From positions 1 through 6,776 of the forward strand of contig WFZY01000383.1 in the NCBI GenBank assembly GCA_015489265.1: a stretch of 6,776 nucleotides of DNA. Direction: 5' to 3'. Under the pieces are notes generated by a model. That model did no database searches. It was not told the origin of the DNA and saw nothing but the letters and a program-made list of their open reading frames with translations. This DNA comes from Flavobacteriaceae bacterium. Its GTDB lineage: Bacteria; Bacteroidota; Bacteroidia; Flavobacteriales; Flavobacteriaceae. The translations under genes and the position numbers were made by a program. Below, in pieces: positions 1 through 6,208 of this stretch (the stretch's first letter is position 1; each line of letters starts with the position of its first letter).

Positions 1-1451
1 ATTATTTAGAATTAATGCTCGATTTGCCTTGGGATGAATTGTCTGAAGATGAAATCGATCTAAAATATGCCCGTGAAATTTTAGACCGTGACCATTTTGG
101 TTTGGAAGATGTCAAAAAACGCATCATAGAATATCTGGCGGTTTTAAAAATCAAAAACGATATGAAATCGCCTATTTTATGTCTGTACGGTCCTCCCGGA
201 GTCGGTAAAACTTCATTGGGAAAATCTATTGCCGAAGCTGTCGGCCGCAAATATGTGCGGATGTCATTGGGCGGTATGAAAGATGAATCGGAAATCCGTG
301 GACACCGTAAAACCTACATAGGTGCCATGCCCGGACGTATTATCCAATCTATAAAAAAAGCCGGTACGTCTAATCCCGTTTTTATTTTAGATGAAATTGA
401 CAAACTCGGTAGTAATCATCGCGGTGATCCTTCATCTGCCATGCTCGAAGTTTTAGATCCGGAACAAAACAGCGAATTTTATGACAATTTTCTCGAAATC
501 GGCTACGATTTGTCCCGTGTCATGTTTATTGCAACAGCTAATTATTTTTATGATATTCCTTGGGCATTACGTGACCGTATGGAAGTTATTCCCTTATCGG
601 GTTATACCATTGAAGAAAAAATCGAGATTGCCAAACGGCATTTATTACCCAAACAACTGGAAGCCCACGGTTTGAAAGAAAAAGATTTGAAATTGGGTAA
701 AAAGCAACTCAAAAAAATCATCGAAGCCTACACAAGAGAATCCGGTGTGCGTGGTTTAGACAAAATGATTGCCAAAGTCGTACGGCATGTCGCCAAATCC
801 ATAGCCATGGAAGAAACTTACAGCGTAAAACCATCCTTAAAAGAACTTGAAAAAATATTGGGCAAACCCAAATTCAATATCGCCGAATATGAAGACAATA
901 AAGTCCCCGGTGTAGTAACCGGACTGGCATGGACACGGGTCGGTGGCGATATTTTATTTATCGAATCTATATTAGCAAAAGGCAAAGGACAATTGCACTT
1001 GACCGGAAATTTGGGACAGGTCATGAAAGAATCCGCCCAAATTGCCTTGGCATATATCAAAGCCAAAGCCGGAAAATTAGGAATTGACCCCGAAATGTTT
1101 GACAAATACCAAATTCATGTCCACGTTCCCGAAGGTGCCACCCCCAAAGATGGACCTTCTGCCGGTATTACCATGCTCACGTCTATGGTTTCCGCCTTAA
1201 CCGGTCGAAAAGTTAAACCGAATTTGGCTATGACAGGCGAAATTACGCTTCGTGGCAAAGTATTGCCGGTTGGCGGTATTAAAGAAAAAATCTTGGCAGC
1301 CAAGCGCGCTAAAATCAAAGAAATCATCTTATCGGAAAGCAACCGGAAAGACGTTAAAGAAATCAATCCGGAATATATCAAGGGCTTGACATTCCATTAT
1401 GTCAAAAAAATGGAAGAAGTGCTGGATATTGCTTTGTTGGATAAAGTTTAA
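1..1451 (+). CDS. lon: ATP-dependent Lon protease, C-terminal two thirds (5' end outside window)
   Basis: Lon is a soluble homo-oligomeric AAA+ serine protease that unfolds and degrades misfolded and regulatory proteins in the cytoplasm. The reading frame is open to the left edge (codons begin at base 3, giving Y-L-E-L before the first Met at 15), and that stretch matches the YL..LLxLPW segment before the Lon AAA+ module, so Met at 15 is internal and about 300 N-terminal residues are missing. Counting from that Met: Walker A GPPGVGKT at 59-66, Walker B with LDEID at 125-129, sensor 1 in ATAN at 173-176, probable arginine finger R188 in DRME, sensor 2 in GVRGLDK at 244-250. The protease domain has the catalytic Ser382 in PKDGPSAG and Lys425 in GGIKEK, 43 residues apart as in E. 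coli Lon (S679/K722). No key residue is missing. The TAA stop is followed by a 67-nt gap with no obvious terminator. Confidence 0.97.
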   Translation, partial: YLELMLDLPWDELSEDEIDLKYAREILDRDHFGLEDVKKRIIEYLAVLKIKNDMKSPILCLYGPPGVGKTSLGKSIAEAVGRKYVRMSLGGMKDESEIRGHRKTYIGAMPGRIIQSIKKAGTSNPVFILDEIDKLGSNHRGDPSSAMLEVLDPEQNSEFYDNFLEIGYDLSRVMFIATANYFYDIPWALRDRMEVIPLSGYTIEEKIEIAKRHLLPKQLEAHGLKEKDLKLGKKQLKKIIEAYTRESGVRGLDKMIAKVVRHVAKSIAMEETYSVKPSLKELEKILGKPKFNIAEYEDNKVPGVVTGLAWTRVGGDILFIESILAKGKGQLHLTGNLGQVMKESAQIALAYIKAKAGKLGIDPEMFDKYQIHVHVPEGATPKDGPSAGITMLTSMVSALTGRKVKPNLAMTGEITLRGKVLPVGGIKEKILAAKRAKIKEIILSESNRKDVKEINPEYIKGLTFHYVKKMEEVLDIALLDKV

Positions 1452-1480
1452 TTGAGGAATGAGGAACTGAATGTTAAAAG

Positions 1481-1507
1481 CGCACTTGACACTTTCTATT
1501 TTCAACT
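1481..1507 (+). repeat. Degenerate copy of the 27-nt repeat found after the CYTH gene
   Basis: This stretch between lon and the CYTH gene aligns without gaps to 2021-2047, with 21 of 27 bases identical by my count (shared blocks CGCACT and CACTTTC). Just upstream, 1454-1467 is a tandem pair of the 7-mer GAGGAAT/GAGGAAC, a kind of short filler often seen between Bacteroidota genes. This copy lacks the left arm needed for the long hairpin formed by the downstream copy. Confidence 0.5.
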
Positions 1508-1518
1508 AATCAAACAAA

Positions 1519-1974
1519 ATGCAAGAAATAGAACGCAAATTTTTGGTCAAAAATGATGATTACAAACTCGAAGCAGCTCGAGTGCATCATATCATACAGG
1601 GCTATCTCAATCGCGACCCGCAACGAACAGTACGGGTACGTATTAAAGATGGCAAAGCATTTCTGACAATTAAAGGTGCTTCAAACCAAACCGGCACGTC
1701 CCGTTTTGAATGGGAAAAAGAAATTCCTGTTGAAGAAGCTCATGCTCTATTGCAATTAGCCGAACCCGGTGTTATTGAAAAAGTCCGGTATGACATTCCT
1801 GTCAATGACCATTTGTTTTTTGAAGTCGATGAATTTTTAGATGAAAATGAAGGACTGACGCTAGCCGAAATTGAATTACCCGACGAACATACCAGTTTTG
1901 ATAAACCCGCATGGTTAGGCGAAGAAGTAACCGGTAATCCAGCATACTACAATTCGCAATTAAGCCGGCAATAA
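1519..1974 (+). CDS. CYTH domain protein, probable triphosphate tunnel metalloenzyme
   Basis: The 151-aa product begins with the CYTH signature ExExK (E3, E5, K7 in MQEIERKFLV), which fixes the start at this ATG. The other expected charged tunnel residues follow in order: R39 and R41 in VRVRI, K52 in LTIKG, E64/E66 in FEWE, K88 and R90 in EKVRY, E102/D104 in FEVDEF, and E117/E119 in AEIEL. The length matches the compact one-domain bacterial members, so the whole protein is the barrel with no added CHAD domain. Family members bind triphosphate groups with divalent metal; small bacterial ones like this usually hydrolyse inorganic tripolyphosphate, while class IV adenylate cyclases and thiamine triphosphatases share the fold. 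I infer a soluble cytoplasmic triphosphatase; the exact substrate cannot be read from sequence. There is no clear Shine-Dalgarno; the leader is A-rich. It lies 67 nt after lon on the same strand and may be read from lon transcripts. Confidence 0.9.
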   Translation: MQEIERKFLVKNDDYKLEAARVHHIIQGYLNRDPQRTVRVRIKDGKAFLTIKGASNQTGTSRFEWEKEIPVEEAHALLQLAEPGVIEKVRYDIPVNDHLFFEVDEFLDENEGLTLAEIELPDEHTSFDKPAWLGEEVTGNPAYYNSQLSRQ

Positions 1975-1999
1975 GTTTTAAGTACCTAAAGCCAAGCGA

Positions 2000-2043
2000 A
2001 AAAGTGGAAAGTGCGTAACTCGCACTAGGCACTTTCCACTTTT
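2000..2043 (+). terminator. Perfect 15-bp hairpin after the CYTH gene; possible terminator or dispersed palindromic repeat
   Basis: The arms AAAAGTGGAAAGTGC (2000-2014) and GCACTTTCCACTTTT (2029-2043) are perfect reverse complements around a 14-nt loop. It starts 25 nt after the CYTH stop. The U-run that an intrinsic terminator needs is only the four T at the end of the right arm, then CACTC, so termination is plausible but not clean; in the reverse direction the T content is also poor. An inner hairpin, AGTGCG (2010-2015) with CGCACT (2021-2026), shares bases with the left arm and would compete with the long stem. It may instead be a dispersed palindromic repeat that stabilises the 3' end of the transcript. 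Confidence 0.5.
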
Positions 2044-2047
2044 CACT
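2021..2047 (+). repeat. 27-nt repeat, downstream partner of 1481-1507
   Basis: This copy includes the right arm of the 15-bp hairpin. Together with the related sequence at 1481-1507 it brackets the CYTH gene in direct orientation. Sequences of the type GTGGAAAGTGC/GCACTTTCCAC are, to my knowledge, common short repeats between Bacteroidota genes, so the pair could reflect general repeat load rather than one insertion. Confidence 0.5.
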
Positions 2048-2264
2048 CAATTAACCATAGAATCAACTAATTATGATAGACAAGAAATTCTCAATTCCTC
2101 AAATTGCAAGTTGGAAAAAAGTCAGAAGTCGTTAGTAATTCATCAGTATCACCAGCTTCCCTTCAACCTGCTAAAATGTCAGTGTTTTTTAACAAATCTT
2201 TTGCAAAAACATTAAAATTTTGCTAATAAGCACAGTTTTATAATTACCTTAACAATACTTGGCA

Positions 2265-2272
2265 TAATTTTG
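2265..2272 (+). promoter_or_regulatory. Candidate -7 promoter box for moxR
   Basis: TAATTTTG is an exact match to the Bacteroidota housekeeping -7 consensus TAnnTTTG. It lies 31 nt before the MoxR start, giving an expected leader of about 25 nt. No good TTG -33 element sits at the usual spacing; the nearest is a TTTTA at 2236-2240. It is preceded by A/T-rich DNA and the transcript would begin in the A-rich leader GAAAAAAC before the ATG. The site is supported by position and -7 match only. Confidence 0.45.
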
Positions 2273-2303
2273 TTGTAAAATTGTACTGAAAAAACATTTA
2301 GAT

Positions 2304-3296
2304 ATGGAAAATATAAACGTAAACGAAATTAATGAACGCGTCCAAAAAGAAAGCAACTTTGTCGATATTCTCAAATTTGAAATCAACAAAGTCATCGTTG
2401 GACAAGATAAAATGATTGACCGCTTGCTCATCGGCTTATTGGGTAAAGGTCATATTTTGCTCGAAGGGGTTCCCGGATTGGCAAAAACTTTGGCTATCAA
2501 TACTTTGGCAAAAGCTATCAATGCCAAGTTTAGCCGCATCCAATTTACCCCGGACTTATTACCGGCGGATGTCATCGGAACTTTGATTTACAATATGCAA
2601 GAAAACAAATTTGAAGTCAAAAAAGGACCGATTTTTGCCAATTTGGTATTAGCAGACGAGATTAACCGCGCACCGGCAAAAGTGCAATCTGCCTTGCTCG
2701 AAGCTATGCAAGAACGTCAGGTAACCATTGGTGATGAAACCTACAAACTGGAAGAACCCTTCTTGGTTATGGCAACCCAAAACCCTGTGGAACAAGAAGG
2801 AACTTATCCTTTACCGGAAGCCCAGGTTGACCGTTTTATGCTTAAAACCATTATTGACTATCCATCGCAAAAAGAAGAATTGGAAATCATGCGACGTAAT
2901 CTGCAAGGCGATATCAATAAAGTGCAACCGGTTACAACAACCGACCAAATTTTAAAAGCCCGTGAAGTGGTCAAAGATATTTATCTGGACCCCAAAATAG
3001 AACAATATATTTTAGATATTGTGTTTGCCACCCGTTATCCCGAACGATACGGTTTGGAAGAACTCAAACCATTGATCAATTTCGGTGCATCCCCACGTGC
3101 CAGCATCAATTTGGCAACCGCTTCAAAAGCTTTTGCCTTTATCAACAAACGCGGATTTGTTATACCCGAAGACGTCCGTGCCATGGTTCACGATGTATTG
3201 CGACACCGTATCGGACTAACCTATGAAGCCGAAGCCGAAAATGTGACGACCGAAGATATTATCAATAAAATAGTCAATACGGTTGAAGTGCCTTAG
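2304..3296 (+). CDS. moxR: MoxR-family AAA+ ATPase
   Basis: The 330-aa product is a full-length MoxR ATPase, a cytoplasmic AAA+ protein thought to act as a chaperone-like partner of von Willebrand factor A proteins encoded beside it. Visible in order: Walker A GVPGLAKT at 55-62 (Lys61), the MoxR-typical FTPDLLPADV at 81-90, Walker B LVLADE at 114-119 followed by INRAP, sensor 1 Asn160 in ATQNP, arginine finger candidate R177 in VDRF, and sensor 2 R265 in GASPRA. The C-terminal helical lid covers about residues 215-330. The start follows an A-rich leader with a -7 promoter match upstream; no Shine-Dalgarno is seen. It is the first gene of a moxR / DUF58 / BatD-like / batA series, the common Bacteroidota order. 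The physiological client is unknown; links to aerotolerance or envelope stress come from the family, not from this sequence. Confidence 0.96.
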   Translation: MENINVNEINERVQKESNFVDILKFEINKVIVGQDKMIDRLLIGLLGKGHILLEGVPGLAKTLAINTLAKAINAKFSRIQFTPDLLPADVIGTLIYNMQENKFEVKKGPIFANLVLADEINRAPAKVQSALLEAMQERQVTIGDETYKLEEPFLVMATQNPVEQEGTYPLPEAQVDRFMLKTIIDYPSQKEELEIMRRNLQGDINKVQPVTTTDQILKAREVVKDIYLDPKIEQYILDIVFATRYPERYGLEELKPLINFGASPRASINLATASKAFAFINKRGFVIPEDVRAMVHDVLRHRIGLTYEAEAENVTTEDIINKIVNTVEVP

Positions 3297-3326
3297 TAAT
3301 GATGAATCGATGAAATGATTTCGCTT

Positions 3327-3364
3327 GTCATTTCGACAGAGCGACGTAGGAGCGACGAGAAATC
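3327..3364 (+). repeat. Dispersed intergenic repeat, copy A (+ orientation)
   Basis: It begins TGTCATTTCGACAGAGCGA and ends GACGAGAAATC. The same head and tail (TGTCATT..GACAGAG, GA.GAAATC) recur in copies at 6010-6047, 6052-6096 and 6123-6162. A partial inverted head lies just upstream: GAAATGA at 3312-3318 pairs perfectly with TCATTTC at 3328-3334, forming a 7-bp hairpin. This looks like one of the abundant Bacteroidota intergenic palindromic repeats. It falls in the gap between moxR and the DUF58 gene. Confidence 0.7.
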
Positions 3365-3388
3365 CATAAAGTTGTAAGTTTATAAAAC

Positions 3389-3439
3389 AAAATTGATATT
3401 TCTCATTTTTAATACTGAATTTGCAAAAATATCAATTTT
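3389..3439. repeat. Perfect 13-bp inverted repeat upstream of the DUF58 gene
   Basis: AAAATTGATATTT (3389-3401) and AAATATCAATTTT (3427-3439) are perfect reverse complements separated by 25 nt. The right arm ends 20 nt before the DUF58 start codon. If transcription reads in from moxR, the RNA can fold into a 13-bp A/U-rich stem; if a promoter lies inside, the arms flank it as a possible operator. No T-run follows, so it is unlikely to be a terminator. Confidence 0.5.
3393..3423 (+). promoter_or_regulatory. Candidate promoter for the DUF58 gene
   Basis: TTG at 3393-3395, a 20-nt spacer, and TGAATTTG at 3416-3423 fit the Bacteroidota pattern TTG-N(17-23)-TAnnTTTG with one mismatch in the -7 box. 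The expected start is near 3430, giving a leader of about 30 nt to the ATG at 3460. The -33 element lies in the left arm and the expected start in the right arm of the 13-bp inverted repeat, which suggests control at this site. In such A/T-rich DNA a chance match is quite possible. Confidence 0.35.
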
Positions 3440-3459
3440 AAATCTTTAACTAATTAAAT

Positions 3460-4326
3460 ATGACCACCAAAGACATCCTAAAAAAAGTCCGTAAAATCGA
3501 GATAAAAACCAAGCGTTTATCCGATCATATTTTCGGCGGTGAATACCACAGCTCTTTCAAAGGGCGCGGTATGACCTTTTCCGAAGTACGTCCTTACGCC
3601 TATGGCGACGATGTACGTAATATCGATTGGAACGTAACGGCAAGATATCGCACGCCATTTGTCAAAGTTTTTGAAGAAGAACGCGAGCTGACCATGATGT
3701 TGGCGGTTGATATCAGTGGCTCACAATGGTTTGGTACCCGCGGACAACTCAAACGGGATATGATTACCGAAATGGTGGCAACCTTGGCTTTTTCGGCAAC
3801 ACAAAATAACGATAAAGTCGGACTGATTTTATATTCCGATGACATAGAACTGTTTATTCCGCCACAAAAAGGCCGTTCACACGTTCTGCGGATTATTCGC
3901 GAGTTAATCGATTTTACCCCCAAGCATACCCGCACCAATACATCGATGGCATTGAAGTTTTTATATAATGTCTTAAAGAAAAAAGCCATCGTCTTTTTAA
4001 TTTCCGATTTTATCGATGAAAATTATGAAGATACTTTGAAAATTGTCGGTAAAAAACACGATTTGACTGGTATAATGGTGTATGATCCTATGGAAAAAGA
4101 CATACCCAACTTAGGACTCGTTACCATGAAAGATTTAGAAACCGGTAAACCTGCATTTATCGATACGAGTAACAAACAAGTCCGCCGGACACATAATGCC
4201 AATTTTTTACGTCGGCACGATTACTTTAAAAAATCCTTTCAAAAATCGGGAAGTGGCGTGATTTGGGTAGCGACTAACGGATCGTATATCAAAAAAATGT
4301 TACAATATTTTAAAGCAAGGGGTTAG
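3460..4326 (+). CDS. DUF58 domain protein with vWA-like fold (MoxR partner)
   Basis: The 288-aa product has the DUF58 signature at about residues 38-76, including the run GDDVRNIDWNVTAR (49-62) and the conserved EERE (73-76). A vWA-like domain follows, with a MIDAS-type DxSxS motif at D84, S86 and S88, a threonine candidate around 159-161, and Asp183 in LISDF. These suggest metal binding. No signal peptide or transmembrane segment is seen, so it is probably a cytoplasmic or peripheral protein. DUF58 genes nearly always sit directly after moxR, and the two are thought to work together; here the gap is 163 nt, wider than usual, and carries a repeat and a candidate promoter. The next gene starts 13 nt after the stop, so those two are probably co-transcribed. 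The biochemical activity of DUF58 proteins is not established. Confidence 0.93.
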   Translation: MTTKDILKKVRKIEIKTKRLSDHIFGGEYHSSFKGRGMTFSEVRPYAYGDDVRNIDWNVTARYRTPFVKVFEEERELTMMLAVDISGSQWFGTRGQLKRDMITEMVATLAFSATQNNDKVGLILYSDDIELFIPPQKGRSHVLRIIRELIDFTPKHTRTNTSMALKFLYNVLKKKAIVFLISDFIDENYEDTLKIVGKKHDLTGIMVYDPMEKDIPNLGLVTMKDLETGKPAFIDTSNKQVRRTHNANFLRRHDYFKKSFQKSGSGVIWVATNGSYIKKMLQYFKARG

Positions 4327-4339
4327 TCCTTATATATAA

Positions 4340-5944
4340 ATGAAAAAGAGAATGAAACATATTATTGGGATATTATTGATTTTTATAGCCGGATTGTCAC
4401 AGGCACAAAATTTACCCAAAGTACAAATGCAAGCCGATACGACGCAAATACGGATTGGTGAGCAGGTGCGCTTATCGGTCAAAGCTCAAACTGACACTTT
4501 GTCATTTGTCGATTTTCCCGAATTGTCCGAATTGGGTGATATGGAAGTCGTGCGTTCCACAGCAGTCGATACTTTGCAAGCCAAACCGGTCCGGAACTTA
4601 CAAAAAGATTATTTTATTACACAATGGGATAGTGGCAATTATGTCGTACCGCCTATAAATATCAAAATAAACGACAGTACGTTTGTCACCGACAGTTTGA
4701 AAATCAAGGTATTGCCGGTCAAAGTCGATACGACCAAACAAGGACTCTACGGCTTCAAAGAACCGGTCAATATCGATGGCAAACCGGTCAGTGAGTTACC
4801 AAATTCTCACGCATATTGGTGGTGGCTGTTGTTGTTACCTGTTTTGGCAGCGGCTTATTATTTTTATCGCAAACGCCAACGTGAGATAGCCGCGCGAAAA
4901 GTTTTAACACCTTACGAAATAGCAATCAATAATTTAGAACATTTAAGCCATGAAAAACTATGGTTAAAAGACCAAGTTGATGCACATTACTTACAACTGA
5001 CCGATACGCTTAAAGATTATTTAGAAAAAGAATTGCATCTGTCTGCCAAAGAAAAGATTTCGAGCGAATTGTTACAAGAATTGAAAAAATTCCGCTTCGA
5101 AAACGGGGCTTATTTCGATAGCGAATTATTGTCACGCTTAGAACAAACTTTAAAGCGGGCTGATTTGGCTAAATTTGCCAAACTATCCCCCAATCCGGCA
5201 GATATTGATTTGGATTTTAATGTCATTAAAGATGTTATCGATTTTGCACATCAAATCGTGCAAAGTATAGCCGACGAAAAAGCTGCGGAAATAGCACGCT
5301 TGGAAGCTGCTCGAAAACGCAAAAAACGTATTGCGTTGATAACAACGGCGGTAATCGTTTTACTAATCGGGCTGATAGGTGGCGCAGGTTATTACTATTT
5401 GCACAAAATGAAATTGACCGAGCATCTCAAAGAAAATATGTCAAAAGCCGAATGGGTTTACAGTGAATACGGTAGCACACCGGCATTGGGTTTGACCACG
5501 CCACACATTTTACACGATGTTGATATGTCATCTGCCTTGGATACATTACCCAAAAAATTGACCCAAATTTTTGATGAGATATCTGTTTACGGTGATGAAA
5601 ATTTGATTAAAAAATATGCTATTCTTGCTGGAAGTTTCGATTTTAAACAAAAAATTCCGGAACAAACCGACATAACAAAAGGTTCTATGATAGGTATGTT
5701 GCAACAAATTAAAGCCCGAAATGTCAATTTGCAAGAAGCAGATATTGACGGTGGTAAACGTTATTTCGGTGATTTTACGATAGATTTACCGGTAGTCGGT
5801 AACAATTTAAAAGTCCAATTTGACAGCCGTTTTTATCAAACGGACAGCGGAGAAAAATTTGTCGTCGGTATGTATTTGCAAGGCAATAAAGAGAATGAAG
5901 CGCTGATAGACAGAGTGATGCAGTCGGCGGAATTGGTAAAATAA
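4340..5944 (+). CDS. BatD-like membrane protein of the Bat cluster, two TM segments
   Basis: The 534-aa product sits in the slot between DUF58 and batA that usually holds a BatD-like or DUF4381-like protein. A signal peptide covers about residues 1-22 (basic MKKRMK, hydrophobic core, probable cleavage after SQA). Residues 24-157 form a beta-rich periplasmic domain resembling the BatD N-terminus (a GEQVRLSVKA strand, then the pattern QWDSGNYVVPP). TM1 is about 159-176, followed by RKRQR, then a helical cytoplasmic region 177-330 with the LTPYEIAINNLEHL segment common to this group. TM2 is about 331-354, preceded by RKRKKR, so positive charges place both flanks inside. Residues 355-534 would then be a second periplasmic domain that I cannot assign. 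The start at 4340 keeps the signal peptide; Met5 is an alternative. It probably anchors or relays signals between MoxR/DUF58 in the cytoplasm and the vWA proteins. Confidence 0.82.
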   Translation: MKKRMKHIIGILLIFIAGLSQAQNLPKVQMQADTTQIRIGEQVRLSVKAQTDTLSFVDFPELSELGDMEVVRSTAVDTLQAKPVRNLQKDYFITQWDSGNYVVPPINIKINDSTFVTDSLKIKVLPVKVDTTKQGLYGFKEPVNIDGKPVSELPNSHAYWWWLLLLPVLAAAYYFYRKRQREIAARKVLTPYEIAINNLEHLSHEKLWLKDQVDAHYLQLTDTLKDYLEKELHLSAKEKISSELLQELKKFRFENGAYFDSELLSRLEQTLKRADLAKFAKLSPNPADIDLDFNVIKDVIDFAHQIVQSIADEKAAEIARLEAARKRKKRIALITTAVIVLLIGLIGGAGYYYLHKMKLTEHLKENMSKAEWVYSEYGSTPALGLTTPHILHDVDMSSALDTLPKKLTQIFDEISVYGDENLIKKYAILAGSFDFKQKIPEQTDITKGSMIGMLQQIKARNVNLQEADIDGGKRYFGDFTIDLPVVGNNLKVQFDSRFYQTDSGEKFVVGMYLQGNKENEALIDRVMQSAELVK

Positions 5945-5959
5945 AAAATATAAATGTAG

Positions 5960-5979
5960 AGACGCCTGCTCGTGCGTCT
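5960..5979. repeat. Short hairpin AGACGC...GCGTCT after the BatD-like gene
   Basis: AGACGC (5960-5965) and GCGTCT (5974-5979) are a perfect 6-bp stem with an 8-nt loop, preceded by TGTAG. This resembles the TAGAGACGC...GCGTCTCTA palindromes scattered through Bacteroidota and other genomes, in a decayed form. It lies 16 nt after the stop codon. No T-run follows, so a terminator role is unlikely. Confidence 0.45.
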
Positions 5980-6009
5980 GATGTGAAAAGGGGGATAAAT
6001 GTAAAATTG

Positions 6010-6047
6010 AAATTTCTCTCTCGATTTTGTCGGGATCGAAATGACAA
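6010..6047 (-). repeat. Dispersed intergenic repeat, copy C (- orientation)
   Basis: Read on the minus strand it begins TTGTCATTTCGATCCCGAC and ends GAGAGAAATTT. It is closely similar to copy D at 6123-6162, with a few substitutions and one indel. Its head abuts the head of copy B: CGAAATGACA and TGTCATTCCG around ATCGC form a near-perfect stem with one mismatch. Confidence 0.7.
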
Positions 6048-6051
6048 TCGC

Positions 6052-6096
6052 TGTCATTCCGACAGAGTGAGGAGGGACGACGAACGACGAGGAATC
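6052..6096 (+). repeat. Dispersed intergenic repeat, copy B (+ orientation)
   Basis: It begins TGTCATTCCGACAGAGTGA and ends GACGAGGAATCT, so its head is close to copy A at 3327-3364 (GACAGAG version) rather than to copies C and D (GA.CCCGA version). Together with copy C it makes a head-to-head inverted pair, and its tail GAGGAATCT can pair with AGATTTCTC at the tail of copy D with one G-U. Confidence 0.7.
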
Positions 6097-6122
6097 TTTT
6101 TTTGAAAACGGTATAAAGAAAT

Positions 6123-6162
6123 GAGATTTCTCCCCCGACTTTCATCGGGGTCGAAATGACAA
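6123..6162 (-). repeat. Dispersed intergenic repeat, copy D (- orientation)
   Basis: Read on the minus strand it begins TTGTCATTTCGACCCCGAT and ends GGGGGAGAAATCTC. It has an inner stem, CCCCGA (6132-6137) with TCGGGG (6145-6150), weaker in copy C. It ends 46 nt before the batA start codon. Confidence 0.7.
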
Positions 6163-6208
6163 TCATCGTCAAATAATCTGATAACCAAATAAACAGTTAA
6201 ACAAACCA

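Larger units (their letters stand above)
1975..2303. other. 329-nt intergenic region before moxR, no convincing gene
   Basis: From left to right it holds a strong hairpin (2000-2043), an A/T-rich stretch with a 20-codon open frame at 2073-2135 that I do not accept as a gene, a short filler-like word GTCAGAAGTC at 2121-2130, and a very A/T-rich end with a candidate promoter at 2265-2272. A second tiny frame at 2176-2226 has no support. No tRNA, riboswitch or mobile-element ends were seen. The gap plus hairpin plus promoter suggests that moxR starts a new transcription unit. Confidence 0.6.
5945..6208. other. 264-nt repeat-filled gap between the BatD-like gene and batA
   Basis: Almost all of it is taken up by one short hairpin (5960-5979) and three repeat copies in alternating orientation. 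Open frames on the minus strand here come from the repeats (they give C-H-F-D-P-D type peptides) and are not genes. I see no convincing TAnnTTTG promoter for batA, so batA may depend on read-through from upstream. The batA leader from 6180 is A-rich. Confidence 0.7.

Noticed and set aside
15..17. ATG at 15 as the start of the Lon gene
   Set aside because: The frame stays open upstream and the residues before it match the conserved Lon segment before LPW, so it is an internal Met.
818..1381. Two minus-strand open frames opposite the Lon protease domain
   Set aside because: They are shadows of a strongly conserved coding frame that holds the Lon catalytic Ser and Lys.
2176..2226. Small frame MSVFFNKSFAKTLKFC
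   Set aside because: Only 16 codons in A/T-rich leader DNA, no leader signal and no recognisable protein.
3600..3989. 129-codon minus-strand open frame
   Set aside because: It is antisense to the well-supported DUF58 gene and shows no recognisable domain.
5960..5979. Intrinsic terminator after the BatD-like gene
   Set aside because: The stem is only 6 bp and is followed by purine-rich sequence rather than a T-run.
6010..6162. CRISPR array
   Set aside because: Copies alternate in orientation, differ in sequence and are not separated by uniform spacers.
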